Shown: one piece after another, positions 21,830-32,256 of the stretch
Layout of the letters: every line of letters starts with the position of its first letter
Position numbering within the stretch: the stretch's first letter is position 1
Assembly (NCBI GenBank): GCA_023055425.1
Contig: JALGPY010000004.1
Location: 63,821,718 to 63,885,717, forward strand
DNA from: Linanthus parryae
Lineage: Eukaryota; Streptophyta; Magnoliopsida; Ericales; Polemoniaceae
Length of the DNA: 64,000 nucleotides
Direction of reading: 5' to 3'
Notes under the pieces: generated by a model
The model's input: only the letters and a program-made list of their open reading frames with translations
What the model was told of the DNA's origin: nothing
Database searches by the model: none
Made by a program: the position numbers and the translations under genes

Positions 21830-23064
21830 ATGTCTTCTTCTCTGCTCTCCAAATTGTTGTTTCTCCTCCGAATATCGATCTTCTGTTGCCAAAGCATAAA
21901 AAGATATGTGGCCTCTGATATCGACCGCCGTAGGTGGTCGGATATTGACTTTGATCTACTTGAATACATTCAGAAAAAGTTATCACTGCCTGACGTTGTC
22001 AGATGTGGAGCCGTATGCAGATCGTGGCGATCCGTTACCAAAACCCACGTCACGTCTCCTTTAAAGTTACTTTCCCCGGTTCCGCCGCTGCTCGTCTTCT
22101 ACTACAACAACTACAACCCAAGTCGCTATTTCTTGGATCATGTCACGGTGGAGAAGATTTTATTTACAAATGCAACTACAACACGGACAATTTACTCAAA
22201 CAGGTTAGTGTTTGTGTTGGATTCTCACGAGGTTGGTTTCTGTTTTTGAACAAACCGAAGAATGATGATCAGAATAAGAGTTTATGCTTGTTTCATCCAA
22301 CGTTGTTATATGGTGATCCAGTTTGTTTTCCTCATATTCCGGTTCCTCAAGAGAGTTGGCTATCCAGATTTAGAGGTAACCGTCAAAAACCTATCCGTAA
22401 AGCTGCTCTGGTGGGTGACCCCATCTTCGGGTCCTCTGGAGTTGTAGTTATTCATGGTAGCAATAAGAACTTCTTGTTTGCCAAACGGGGAGGTAAAAAG
22501 TTTACTCCACTTGAAAATCAGACTCATCACAGTGAACCTCGTGGTGTTAAGAAAGACATCATCTGCATCAACAATTGCATATATGGATTTTCATTTACTG
22601 ATGAGGGTCGTCATCATCATGTCGAAGTATGGGATTGCAGTACTGGTAAATACCTTCCTCGAAAAGTTCTAGATTTCGATACCACATTCCAGAATGACTC
22701 AAAAGATTGGGGACCCTCGAAGCGGTCTACGTTGCATTTGGTGGAATCAGAAGGTGAGCTCCTACTTGTTTCCTTCCAGCTTGATGCGTATGGCATTAAG
22801 TCACCAAAGTACCACCGTTGGTACTTTGATGGTTGCCGAGTTCACAAGATGGATTTCAAGGGAAAGGAATGGGTACAGATAGACTCGTTGGGGGACCAGA
22901 TTATATTTGTAATGGATTATCAGACGATGTCGCTCCCAAGTGGACAGTTTCCGCAGTATGAGAAGAACTCCATCTACTTCAAGCGTGATCGTGTTGGTCG
23001 TCCTGATCGTCTAGAGGTTTTCAACATGGAAACTCGCAGAGGTCGAGAAATTTTCATAAATTGA
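21830..23064 (+). pseudogene. F-box / DUF295 protein gene with a frameshift
   Basis: The 5' frame (ATG 21,830) encodes an F-box at residues about 36-70 (WSDIDFDLLEYIQKKLSLPDVVRCGAVCRSWRSV). The 3' frame (to TGA at 23,064) encodes DUF295, including CVGFSRGWFLFLN, the IVLHP-like LCLFHPTLLYGDPVCFP and the end RPDRLEVFNMETRRGREIF. The two are in different frames. The switch must lie between about 22,090 and 22,210, since the F-box frame stops at 22,249 and DUF295 homology is clear from 22,205. F-box proteins select targets for SCF ubiquitin ligases. A single small indel would explain the break; an intron is unlikely because the family is continuous there. A sequencing error cannot be excluded. 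Confidence 0.8.
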
Positions 23065-24120
23065 CTTTGACTAAAATTCAGCCCCTGGAGGATTTCTTTT
23101 TCTTTTTCATAACTTCAAGTGTTTTTTGCACATTTTCATCATTGAATTTTGGAGTAGGCTACAATTCACATGAAAAATATTTGCAATTTGCAATTCCATA
23201 TTTATATTGGCCAATTAAAACCTATCGTTGCAACTTATGTCTCACTGCTGTGGTGGTCCTCCTGCCATGTTCATGAGAGGATTCGCCCAAAACTCTGTTG
23301 CCCTGTTCCAGGATACAACTTTAACAACCAATTTGCAGTAAACAAATCTTTGGAATTTGTTGCTTCAGACATCATATTACCTGAAGAGTGCACAATTGTG
23401 ATTGTGTCGATTGATCCAGATTCTCAATACAGTCCATGCAGGGTAAACGTATGTTGAAGGACATTATCTGAAAAGGACTCTCCAGCCTTGTGAATCAGCA
23501 ATAAAACCATGCCAAAATCCTTGTGGGGTTTACCTAGCTGATCCGCAGTTGGTATAACCTACAATGTTTTTGCAAGAAAATATCACATTTCAAGGTTACT
23601 AGTAATATTAAACAAAACAAGTTTAGACTCGATTACCTCAACACTTGTGATTCCAAGATTCGTGCCCGAACCAATCTTTTGATTCTTTGCATTCTTCATA
23701 CTTGCCAAAATAGATGATACTAATTGACAGAACCTCAACCCCAAAGTGATTTAGTTTTCCTTTGTATCAACATCAAATGTGCCAAGTGGAGATTGGAAAT
23801 GTGAATATATCAACCTACTGTTAGAACTTACTTTGTTGGTCAAAATTCAATTCCTTGGAAATGATAGAATTTTCCACTTTCTTTTTAGCGTCACCCACCA
23901 ACCACCAAGGTGCGAGTTTTAACGCTCTTTTAGTGCCAATCTTCCCAACATTCTAAACTAAATATCAAATTCGGGAATCAGTGCAATCCCAGTAAGACAA
24001 AGATATCATCAATTTGACAATTTTGCCTTTGATGTAATCCCTCCTACACTGGTGTGAGCACTTCCGTTTTGGCCATTGCTTCCCAAATTTGTTTCTTTAT
24101 CCGACACAACTTTCCGTCCT
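23065..24120. other. Unassigned stretch after the F-box gene
   Basis: I see no supported gene. An open frame at 23,170-23,457 (+, 95 codons, NNQFAVNKSLEFVASDIILPEE) has sensible composition but no domain I recognise. No repeats stand out. Confidence 0.4.
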
Positions 24121-24250
24121 TGCTATCAAAGGTAATAGGATTTTTATATAATCCTTTGACAAAGATTTTTCCATCTTGCTATCACTGGTGATAGGCTTTT
24201 ATTTATGATATTCGGAAAAGGTTTTGCGTTTTGCTATCACAGATGATAGG
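24121..24250 (-). repeat. Three spaced dyads, like the Tat 3' array
   Basis: Three copies of TGCTATCA...TGATAGG occur with about 55-bp spacing: TGCTATCAAAGGTAATAGG, TGCTATCACTGGTGATAGG and TGCTATCACAGATGATAGG. On the minus strand these read CCTATC(6-7 nt)GATAGCA, the same stem as the array at 4265-5020. It is probably a fragment of a related Tat 3' region. Confidence 0.55.
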
Positions 24251-24340
24251 TGATATATCAGAAGCTCTTTGGTATTAGTATGTGGACATATACAAAGGAG
24301 GAACTATGGTTCCTTGATGATGAAAGCCAGAAACACTAGC

Positions 24341-24569
24341 GTCAAAGCTTCAAAGCTTTGAGACACCGTAGTTACGTTATATGTTTTTAACTGGTCTGTA
24401 TTCTGCAGGTCTCCAAGTTGGTGTTTGGAATGATTTTGTCATTCTCTATGATGTTCTGCAAATACTATGGAATCATGCTTTGAATGATACAACACAATGT
24501 GCAGGACTGAGATGGATTGGGAATCCATGCTCATTTTGTTGAACTACCAGTCAAAGCTTCAAAGCTTTG
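24341..24569. repeat. 20-bp direct repeat pair
   Basis: GTCAAAGCTTCAAAGCTTTG occurs at 24,341-24,360 and again at 24,550-24,569. The unit is itself partly palindromic (CAAAGCTT, AAGCTTTG). Confidence 0.7.
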
Positions 24570-24692
24570 GAAATTTCTGAGCATTTCTTACTGCGAAGTT
24601 AATCTAACCAGATATGTGTACGTTGGTCAATTCAGTTCGTTTTATAACTTGTTATTCACTTATACTAGTCTATTATTACTTGTTCTATAATG

Positions 24693-26262
24693 GTTAATGT
24701 AGGGTTTTGATTCATGGATGCGCAACGGAAACACAAACAGTCATAACCCAAGCAAAACCCTCCAAGGATCAGAAGTCAAGAGACATAACGATGGTAAAGG
24801 AAGAAATCAATAATACACCTTAGGGTTCTCCTTTGATGACTTCAAACGCGAATTGTGTCACGTTCTCTATAGTTAATCCACGCCTAGAGTTGAATTCTAG
24901 ATCTTCCAATCCTTGGTGCTAGCCCGGAATGAGGAAGAGGAAGTAGAATCACGCAACAATGGAGCACCAAGGTGGGGCGGCTCCTCCTTGTGAGGCCGAC
25001 GGGTAGGGGGCGGTCCCAATGGGGGGTTCGGCCCTCTTTTGGGACTTGCTCTCTCTCCTTGCTTTATTCTCTCCTATTCTATCATATAGATGTGTGTATG
25101 TGTAGAGAGAATAATAAGCTAGGAGTGTTCTTTATATAGTCCAACAACTCCTTGTCCTACTACATAAAAAAGCCCTATCCTAATCATACTCAAGTTCGGA
25201 TTAGTCCCTTTTGCAAAATAGTACTTATCATGTCAATACATGGATTAGTTCTATTTGCAAATTAATCCTAATCATATCTCTACATGAATTAGTCCACCTT
25301 GAAAAATCATAATCATGTCTATAAATGCATTAGTCCAACTTGCATATTAGTCCTACTAAGTTAGCAAGTTGTTGCGATTTGATCCTTCTAATTAATTAAT
25401 CATATTAATTAACTAATTCCCAAGTCTAGTTCACCCCTTTATGGCGTGTGACCCCATAGGTTCTATTTAGTTGGTAGTAACAATTTACTAATATGGAGCG
25501 GCCTCTAGAAAGACATCCATTCTAGCCAACAAATAGAATAGTCATCATGACAAACCATGTGCAAGTAATTGTCTCATCCTTTGCCCCAATATCCGGATTG
25601 GACACGAGACATACAAGTCACACTCGTATATCCAATCCATAGTTTCTCGATCCTGGGAATAGCCTTATTCGTGCAAATAACATCAATATCCCATATTGAT
25701 TTATTTGAGTCTGGCCAGACATTTTATAAGCACTATCCCTCGAGTGGCCTAGGATATTTGCTCCCGTTATGTGGGAGGGACAAATTTTATCTACGTCCAC
25801 TACGATCTCTAAGCTTACTTATTGTATCCAGTAGACGCCTTTATAGCTACCCGGTTACGGTGTAGCGTTTGATGCAACCAAAATCACAATAATCCACAAC
25901 TAAAACATCTAGTGACTTCAAGTCTAAGGATGACAATACCGTTGCACCGCGAGAAGCGCTTGTGACTTAACATAACGTGTATGTAGCCTTCTCGGAGACG
26001 GGTCAATCCAGTATGCCATTACTCCTAATGCATATACATGTGTTGGATCATGATATCTCCATATCAATCCAACCCCATACTAGTCTATAGATGATTGTTC
26101 AATTAATCATTATTATCGACTAGGGATATTTAAGAATGTAACATTTATATTCTAAGGACTTCATTCATGTTAACATATCTCCGTATCGATAACATAATGA
26201 ATCGTAAATCCATAAATGCCACAATTAATTGATTGCCTCTAGGGAAGAATTCTAACAGTTAA
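24693..26262. mobile_element. Solo LTR with GTTAA target-site duplication
   Basis: A 1,560-bp unit (24,698-26,257) starts TGTAGGG and ends CTAACA, with GTTAA directly on both sides (24,693-24,697 and 26,258-26,262). TG...CA ends plus a perfect 5-bp duplication and no internal coding region identify a solo LTR left by recombination between two LTRs. Read on the minus strand it starts TGTTAGAATTC. Short AT-rich repeats (GGATTAGT-CC-TTTGCA) recur at 25,195-25,360. The parent family is not certain; copia-like is my guess from the terminus. Confidence 0.85.
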
Positions 26263-26453
26263 TTGGTATATCCAGTTAATTAGATAGAAAAACTGTTTTT
26301 ATTATCAGACAAAACTTAGCCTAATTTCTTCATGAACTTTCAGCATAATGCTGATCAAATCTTGATGCTTGTTTGTCTTGATATTGTTTGATCTTGTTTG
26401 TTGAGTGTATGCAGGGTTGTTGGGCGTTCCAACGTCCATAAACAAATCATATA
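26263..26453. other. Short unassigned spacer
   Basis: Nothing recognised between the solo LTR and the next LTR-like start. Confidence 0.4.
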
Positions 26454-26784
26454 TGTAATACCCGAGATTTTCCTAAATTATATTTTAGTAATTTGTGAAT
26501 TTTAATTAGTTAGTGTATGATGATTTTTTTTAGTTTTATAAATATTAACTTAAAAATATTTATTTATATAACATATATATATATATACTTTTTATTAGTA
26601 TAAAAATTAAAATGTTTATTTTATATAAGCAATAATTTTATTATTTGTCGTGTATCGCTCGTTATCACGTTTATAAATTTTCGTCGCGTTTAAAACGTTC
26701 GCCGCGAGTTAATTTCCGTCGTGCACCACTTTTCACGTGTCGAACCACCGCGTGACTTAGCGAATCCGCCACACCGAATAACAT
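26454..26784 (+). repeat. Partial LTR-like segment starting TGTAATACCCGAG
   Basis: TGTAATACCC is a frequent start of Ty3/gypsy chromovirus LTRs in plants. The segment is AT-rich, then CG-rich (TCGTCGCGTTTAAAACG), and ends abruptly at the truncated Athila LTR at 26,785. No matching end or duplication was found. It may be the left half of the site into which the Athila element inserted. Confidence 0.4.
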
Positions 26785-28116
26785 TCTCGGTCCACCTAAA
26801 TCTGCAGGTTCGTTCTAAGTCTGCTAGGGTTACAGGTTCTCCTCTCGGTCTCCCCCTAAACGTCTAGCAGTTGGTCTAATGCTTCTGGGCTAGTCCCCTG
26901 ATTCTCTTCACCTCTCGGTCCATCAAGGCAGAGTACTAAATCCTGTCTTTTCTTCCTAACTCTCACTGGTCACTCTCGCGCACCAGATCCTGTCTGTAAC
27001 ACTCTTGGGTGATCAAGCCATTCATGTATGTAAATAAAATCAAAGACAGAATAATAAACAATCCATCCTGTATTAAGACTTAGCTAGCCATGCATCTGAA
27101 AATCAAACAACCAAGTCTGCTGAATTCATAAACCCTAGGTTCACCGAGAACCTAGGCAAAAGGTCTAGCTAGCTTGCATTATTGAAAAACGATGTTTCAT
27201 AAAAGAGAGAAAAGATCAAACTAGTTATTTGCTGAAATACTGAAAATCTGCTCCAATCCTGCTCTGCTCCAACCCTGGCGGCTCTGAAACTGGCTGCTGC
27301 GATGATGATAGATGTGTGAGTGTGTATGCGTAACCCTAATTCAGTGCTGGGACACCTCCTATTATACTGCCACAGTCTCCAAAACTGATGCACGAAATTC
27401 CTGTTTTACCCTCGAAAAGACCCGTCCTGGAAGCTTCTGGAAACCTTCTGCGCGTTCGAACGCAACTCTCCTGCGTTCAAACGCAGTGCGTCTGAACGCA
27501 CACATCCTGCGTTTGAACGCAGGCCTTAACCATTTTTCTTACTCTGGCCTCTGACTTCTGGACACGTGCGTTTGAACGCAGCTCGCCTGCGTCTGAACGC
27601 ACTCCTTGATCTTCTCTTCTTCTGAGTGTCAAGTCTTGCGTTTGAACGCAGACCGCCTGCGTCTGAACGCACCCCTTAAGCTTTTCTGCACTTCTGACTT
27701 TGAACCCTGCGTTTGAACGCAGCTCGCCTGCGTCTGAACGCATGACTTAGCCTTCTTTCTGCCATGTTCCTGCTGCTCCCATCTTGTGCGTCTGAACGCA
27801 GGTGCCCTGCGTTTGAACGCACCACTTAGCCTTTTTCTCTTTTTTTTTCTGCTCAGCTTTCCTGACACGCTGCCTCCCATCCAAGTTAATCTCATGCATT
27901 TCTCGGCACCTGTTACCTGCACATCATAACACGTACCCGCGATCATATCCAACAAACAAAAGTATGCATAAAATTACTCAAATTTTGCAGTCATGTTCTA
28001 TAAATCTCTGCCTCGTATCAGGTGGAAAATAAGCTGAAAATGGCCAAACTCAACTCCCACAGGGTTAAAACCAATAGTAAAAAGATGTCCCAGACTAATC
28101 CATTTTCAAGCTGTCA
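26785..28116 (-). repeat. 3' LTR of the young Athila element, 5'-truncated on the + strand
   Basis: It matches 38,254-39,584 nearly base for base and ends AAGCTGTCA. About 430 bp present at the outer end of the other LTR (37,821-38,253) are missing here, so the outer boundary is a deletion or rearrangement. Confidence 0.9.
27451..27821. repeat. Array of 12 TGCGTTTGAACGCA dyads, left LTR
   Basis: Twelve copies of TGCGTYYRAACGCA (TGCGTT, 2-nt centre, AACGCA) occur in 370 bp, often as pairs. Spacers differ in sequence and length, so this is not a simple tandem repeat. It lies close to the expected transcribed part of the LTR. Confidence 0.9.
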
Positions 28117-28131
28117 AAATACCCCCACACT
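28117..28131 (-). promoter_or_regulatory. Polypurine tract of the young Athila element
   Basis: The minus strand reads AGTGTGGGGGTATTT directly before the 3' LTR (TGACAGC). The old element has AGTGTTGGGGTATT at the same place. Confidence 0.75.
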
Positions 28132-29438
28132 AACTTCTGCTCGTCCCGAGCAGACCCTTGCATACTGCCTTGCAGACCCATTTTTGCATACTTTAATTGC
28201 ATACTTCCCCTTTTTCACAGATTCATGACACAGACCAAAAGACTCAATAGATGACTGACTCAGGTACAGGATATACACAAACTGACTCAAGACACAGAAA
28301 AAAGTTTTCTGAAATTGGGCAACCTCTCTATCATAAACTGAAATCATCAAATCCTCACAAGCTTATTTTGAAATTCCACAACACGCAGCAAGAAATGAGA
28401 TAAACTGATCCTGTGCACAAACTCACTAAGGTATCCCCAAACATCCACCAAACCAATCAAGATAAAGCACGTCTTTTGACTTAGAGGGTCCAAGCATCTT
28501 CTCTCAACAGATAATTTTTCTTCGCCAAGTCATTTGAGGTTTTCAGACCCTCTTAGCCGTTATTGCGTTTGATTTGCAAATTGTCCCATTGCTGGGAGAC
28601 ACAACTCCTGTGTAATACGGCTTGACTTTAATTTCCCTCTTAAGCTCTAAATTGGATTGAATCCAAATTTTCCATGTGAATGGAAGCACATTATGTTGTC
28701 TCTCCTTTAAGCAAAAATAATTATATATTTTTTTTTATTTTGTTTTTCTCTCTTTTTTTTTTTTTTTTTTTTTTTTTAATCTCCTCTGTTTTTTACAACT
28801 GTGCAGCAGAGCTTTAAGAGTGCGGGCTTTTTAGGATTTTCTCTTGGAACCACCTTAAGGGATGGTGGTGTACATTCTCCAACTTCGCTTAGGCCAAAGA
28901 CTTGTACCACATAAAACCGACTCTACACGAAGGTCCACCCCAGATTCCAAGAGTCCACCAGTTTCCACGGGAAACAGAATATTCAATTATCTAAGGACCA
29001 AATCTGCCTAGAACACTAGAGAAGTCAAAAGTATGCCTGTTACCTACTTTCCACATTCCTGAATACCCGGGACAGCCTGTCGTGAGAATTGTGCACAAAA
29101 TACTAAAATTTGAAGTATCCCTGCTACGGTGCTTCCTACTCTCATAAGCTCTTTCATTGGATTCTCTTCAGTTTCTAGGTCCTAAGTTACCCTTTCTCAA
29201 AATTTTTTAATTTATTTCTATTTATTATTATTATTATTTTTTATTTATTTTTATTATTTTTTTTATTTTTTTCATGCAAGGTCAGAACAGTTGGTGGGTA
29301 GACTCAACATAAAAAAAACGTGCTGACTCAAAAATGAAAATAAAATGAAAAATAAAATTGACAAAAATATGCTGACATGGCTATGCAGGAGGACACGATT
29401 CCCCACCCCCACACTAGAGGTGGCGCGTCCTCGCGACT
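28132..29438 (-). other. 3' untranslated region of the young Athila element
   Basis: It has no supported gene. Blocks between 28,360 and 29,310 match the old element at 14,560-15,560 in the same order. There is a run of about 35 T at 28,753-28,787. Confidence 0.7.
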
Positions 29439-31115
29439 CTACTGATCTGGTCTGTAACTAGAATCTGTGTTCTCCGGAGTAGACTGGTCAGTCGGCTCGG
29501 GAGATGGTAAGGGGGTTCGCCCTCTGGCGCGTTTCCTCGCAGCATGGCGTGCTGCGGCAGCGGTACCAGCGTGGCTGGCACCGGGATGGGCACTGCTGGC
29601 CCCTGGGTCTGCATGCTTTCTCCTAGGTGGGTACTGGGTACCTGGTCTGCCGGGGTCACCTACACTGTCTGCATGTTCAGGGCTCGGTGTGGGGTCATTG
29701 CCAGAGAAGCTATCATATGGCCGGCTATCCTCCATTGTCCAGCTGGGACAATTATCACTCGAATAGCGGTCCGGAAAGTTAAATCTCTTACCACGCATGT
29801 TGCTCTGAATTTCAGCGAGTGCCGCCTCATGAGCTCTCAATGCGGCTGTGTTAGCGTGGTAAATATGCTTCTGGGTCTTGAACAACTTTCCAAGACCCCT
29901 GGCCATTTTCTTGACCGTCCTTACCAGGTAGTTATGTACTTTTTCTTGGGCCTTAATTTTCTTTCTGACCCATTCCTCATGCTCAGTCCTCTCCAGCCGC
30001 CCAAAAGAACTGCGTCTGGCCCCTCTGCTGGACTGCCCTAAGTCAGGGTCGGCCTGCCTGTGTTCACTGGAACTGGCAGATCGTGGCAGTTGGAAGGGAC
30101 CTGGTAAGGCTGGAAAACCCCCATCACCGGGAGGAGGTGGTGGTGGCATGCCAACACCCCCACCCTGAGGTGGAGCAACATCATCATCATCGTCCACTTG
30201 GACAAATTCTGGAGGCCCGTGCACGGCCTCATGCAACGCACATCTCATGTTTTTGTACTTGCGTACCTGAATTGGTCGAATATCTCTCAGCTCGCCAGGA
30301 ATGACCACAAGATAATCCTGTGCCATTTTTGTTAACATCCCCAGGAGACCCAAACCCTTCTTGCTGTGAGTCTCTCTTCGTTCCCGGAAAAACTCACAAA
30401 TAATCTCCGGGAGGCTCACAGGCTCTCGGGCCATCAGACAGTACACCAACAGGGCAATATTATAATCAATGCGGGTAAAGTGTTTAATACCCACAACTCT
30501 GTTGTTCACCCACTCGGTCCACCATCTCGCCTCTCGAATCAGGTAGGTCGCAGGGAGTTTCCGGTAGGAAGGACTCCGTTCAGGATAGTACCAAGCAGCG
30601 CCTGGTACACCAGCACACAGGGTGGTCAAGATCTGCTCACTCAGCTGCTCAGATGGATGACGCCTCAGTTCCTGAAACTGACAGTCATCCAACACTAATT
30701 CCAGACCCAGACTCTCTCGGATACTCTCTGGGGTGATTCGAATCCATCTCTTTCTGCAGTAAATCCAGTCAATTGACTGGGCTTCACTGTTCATGCACTG
30801 CTGGAGATTGCTGTAAATCTCCTTAGCCAGCACAGAACTGACCTGCAGATTGGTAAAACCAGTAAACAAATCCCCAAAATGATCCTGCCCAGTATAGTTG
30901 AACAGTTCATCCCCCATTGCTACTCTATCACGGGGAAAGGTCCTCTCAGCAGGTATGTCATACCGAATCTTTTTGTCTTGCAGATAGAAACGGTGAGCCT
31001 CCATGTTAACAAACCTATGGTCGCAGAAATGGTCAACCCTAAGCAATCTGCAGTCTATGATATTCAAAGGTGCAATCGCCCTGTCAGGCCTCATGTAAGG
31101 ACTATCCTCATCCAT
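29439..31115 (-). CDS. Athila post-pol ORF (about 558 aa), open
   Basis: The frame opens at ATG 31,115 (MDEDSPYMRPDRA) and stops at 29,439. It lies in the place of the so-called env-like ORF of Athila. Residues about 1-310 (FVNMEAHRFY, GFTNLQVSS, RWIRITPESIRESLGL, REARWWTEWVNNRVVG, MAREPVSLPEIICEFF) resemble the plant 'putative transposon protein' domain. Then come DDDDD, a PPPPPP run, a Ser/Arg-rich linker, and a Lys/Arg helix (EWVRKKIKAQEKVHNYLVRTVKKMARGLGKLFK). The C-terminus is Pro/Ser/Arg-rich. I see no signal peptide or transmembrane helix, so an envelope role is not supported. Function is unknown. Confidence 0.75.
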   Translation of the reverse strand: MDEDSPYMRPDRAIAPLNIIDCRLLRVDHFCDHRFVNMEAHRFYLQDKKIRYDIPAERTFPRDRVAMGDELFNYTGQDHFGDLFTGFTNLQVSSVLAKEIYSNLQQCMNSEAQSIDWIYCRKRWIRITPESIRESLGLELVLDDCQFQELRRHPSEQLSEQILTTLCAGVPGAAWYYPERSPSYRKLPATYLIREARWWTEWVNNRVVGIKHFTRIDYNIALLVYCLMAREPVSLPEIICEFFRERRETHSKKGLGLLGMLTKMAQDYLVVIPGELRDIRPIQVRKYKNMRCALHEAVHGPPEFVQVDDDDDVAPPQGGGVGMPPPPPPGDGGFPALPGPFQLPRSASSSEHRQADPDLGQSSRGARRSSFGRLERTEHEEWVRKKIKAQEKVHNYLVRTVKKMARGLGKLFKTQKHIYHANTAALRAHEAALAEIQSNMRGKRFNFPDRYSSDNCPSWTMEDSRPYDSFSGNDPTPSPEHADSVGDPGRPGTQYPPRRKHADPGASSAHPGASHAGTAAAARHAARKRARGRTPLPSPEPTDQSTPENTDSSYRPDQ

Positions 31116-31510
31116 TTCAAGATGCAAACAGTAAAAATGAAAATATTCAAAGAGAATGAAAAGATAGAACCTGGCTACCCGGAGTGAATCTTACGGGTAC
31201 AGATCTGAAAATTTCTCTCTGAGGTGGATCTGTCGGTGTTTGGATCGGATGAGTTTGACCACCCCCACACTGTTCCTGACCTTCTGGTGGTCCTGCGGTG
31301 GTCGTCGGAGGTTGCTGGCGGCAGACTGCTCTGGCGGCTGCTAGGGCAGAGAGAATTTCTAGAGAGAGAGTTGAAAACTGGATGACTTGGGTGAAAATGA
31401 GTCACTGTCATCCGTAAAGTATATATAGGCAAATTTTCAGAAATTGCAGAATGGCCCCGAAATTTCAAAATTTTTCAAATTTTTCCGAAATTTTTGATCC
31501 CGCTCAAATG

Positions 31511-32083
31511 TGCGTTTGAACGCAGCTCTTGCGTTTGAACGCACAACTTTTACTTTTCTGGAAATTTTGAAGATCTTATGATCTGCGTTTGAACGCACGG
31601 TGTGCGTTTGAACGCAATGCTTGAAGGTCCATGAAATTTCTGGGTTTGTTGAGTTGCGTTTGAACGCACATGAGTTGCGTTTGAACGCAATGCTTGTCCT
31701 ATGCAATGTCTCTGATGAGCTGCGTTTGAACGCACATTTGTTGCGTTTGAACGCACGCCTTGTCTCTAGAAATTCTCTGCTGATCGGGTCTTGCGTTTGA
31801 ACGCAGGATCTGCGTCTAAACGCACGTCCTTAGATTTTTCCACCTCATCTCTGTCTTCTTGCGTTTGAACGCACATGAGTTGCGTTTAAACGCACCACTT
31901 GGTGGCTGGAAATTTTCACTGCGTGATCTGCGTTTGAACGCAGCTCCTCCGCGTTTGAACGCATAAGTGTTAGCCGTTTCCAGTGCTTCTTTTGTCGGTT
32001 GGTGGGTCTGCGTTTGAACGCAGGGTGTCTGCGTTTGAACGCACACGTGCGTTTGAACGCATGTCTCCTGTGCTTGAACGCAC
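31511..32083. repeat. Array of about 18 TGCGTTTGAACGCA dyads between pol and the post-pol ORF
   Basis: Seventeen clear copies and one weaker copy (TGTGCTTGAACGCA) occur in 573 bp, the same motif as in the LTRs. Centres are mostly TG. Spacers are unrelated to those in the LTR, so the array was not simply copied from it. Confidence 0.9.
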
Positions 32084-32191
32084 GCCTCTAATTCCTGAAA
32101 CACTTAATTCAACATTAAATCCCTCTTTTCTCACTTTTCTCTCAAATTATGAACATTGTAAAAATTATTTAAAAATAACTAATCTATGTTG

Positions 32192-32206
32192 GGTTGCCTC
32201 CCAACC
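32192..32206. promoter_or_regulatory. Conserved post-pol hairpin, young Athila element
   Basis: GGTTG-CCTCC-CAACC is a perfect 5-bp stem with 5-nt loop, about 50 bases past the end of pol. It matches the old element at 16,186-16,198. Confidence 0.7.
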
Positions 32207-32256
32207 AGCGCTTGTGATTTACAGTCGACAGCCCGACTTTGTTACCTCTGCTGTAA

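Noticed and set aside
23170..23457. 95-codon ORF downstream of the F-box gene
   Set aside because: Composition is reasonable but no domain or neighbouring exon could be supported.
29439..31115. Calling the Athila post-pol ORF an envelope gene
   Set aside because: No signal peptide, transmembrane helix or cleavage site is visible; only position suggests it.
27451..32083. Peptides with repeated CVQTQ, AFKRR or RSNA
   Set aside because: They are translations of the TGCGTTTGAACGCA DNA repeat in several frames, not proteins.
31511..32083. CRISPR-like spaced palindromic repeats
   Set aside because: The setting is a plant retrotransposon, spacers vary from about 5 to 50 bp, and there are no cas genes.
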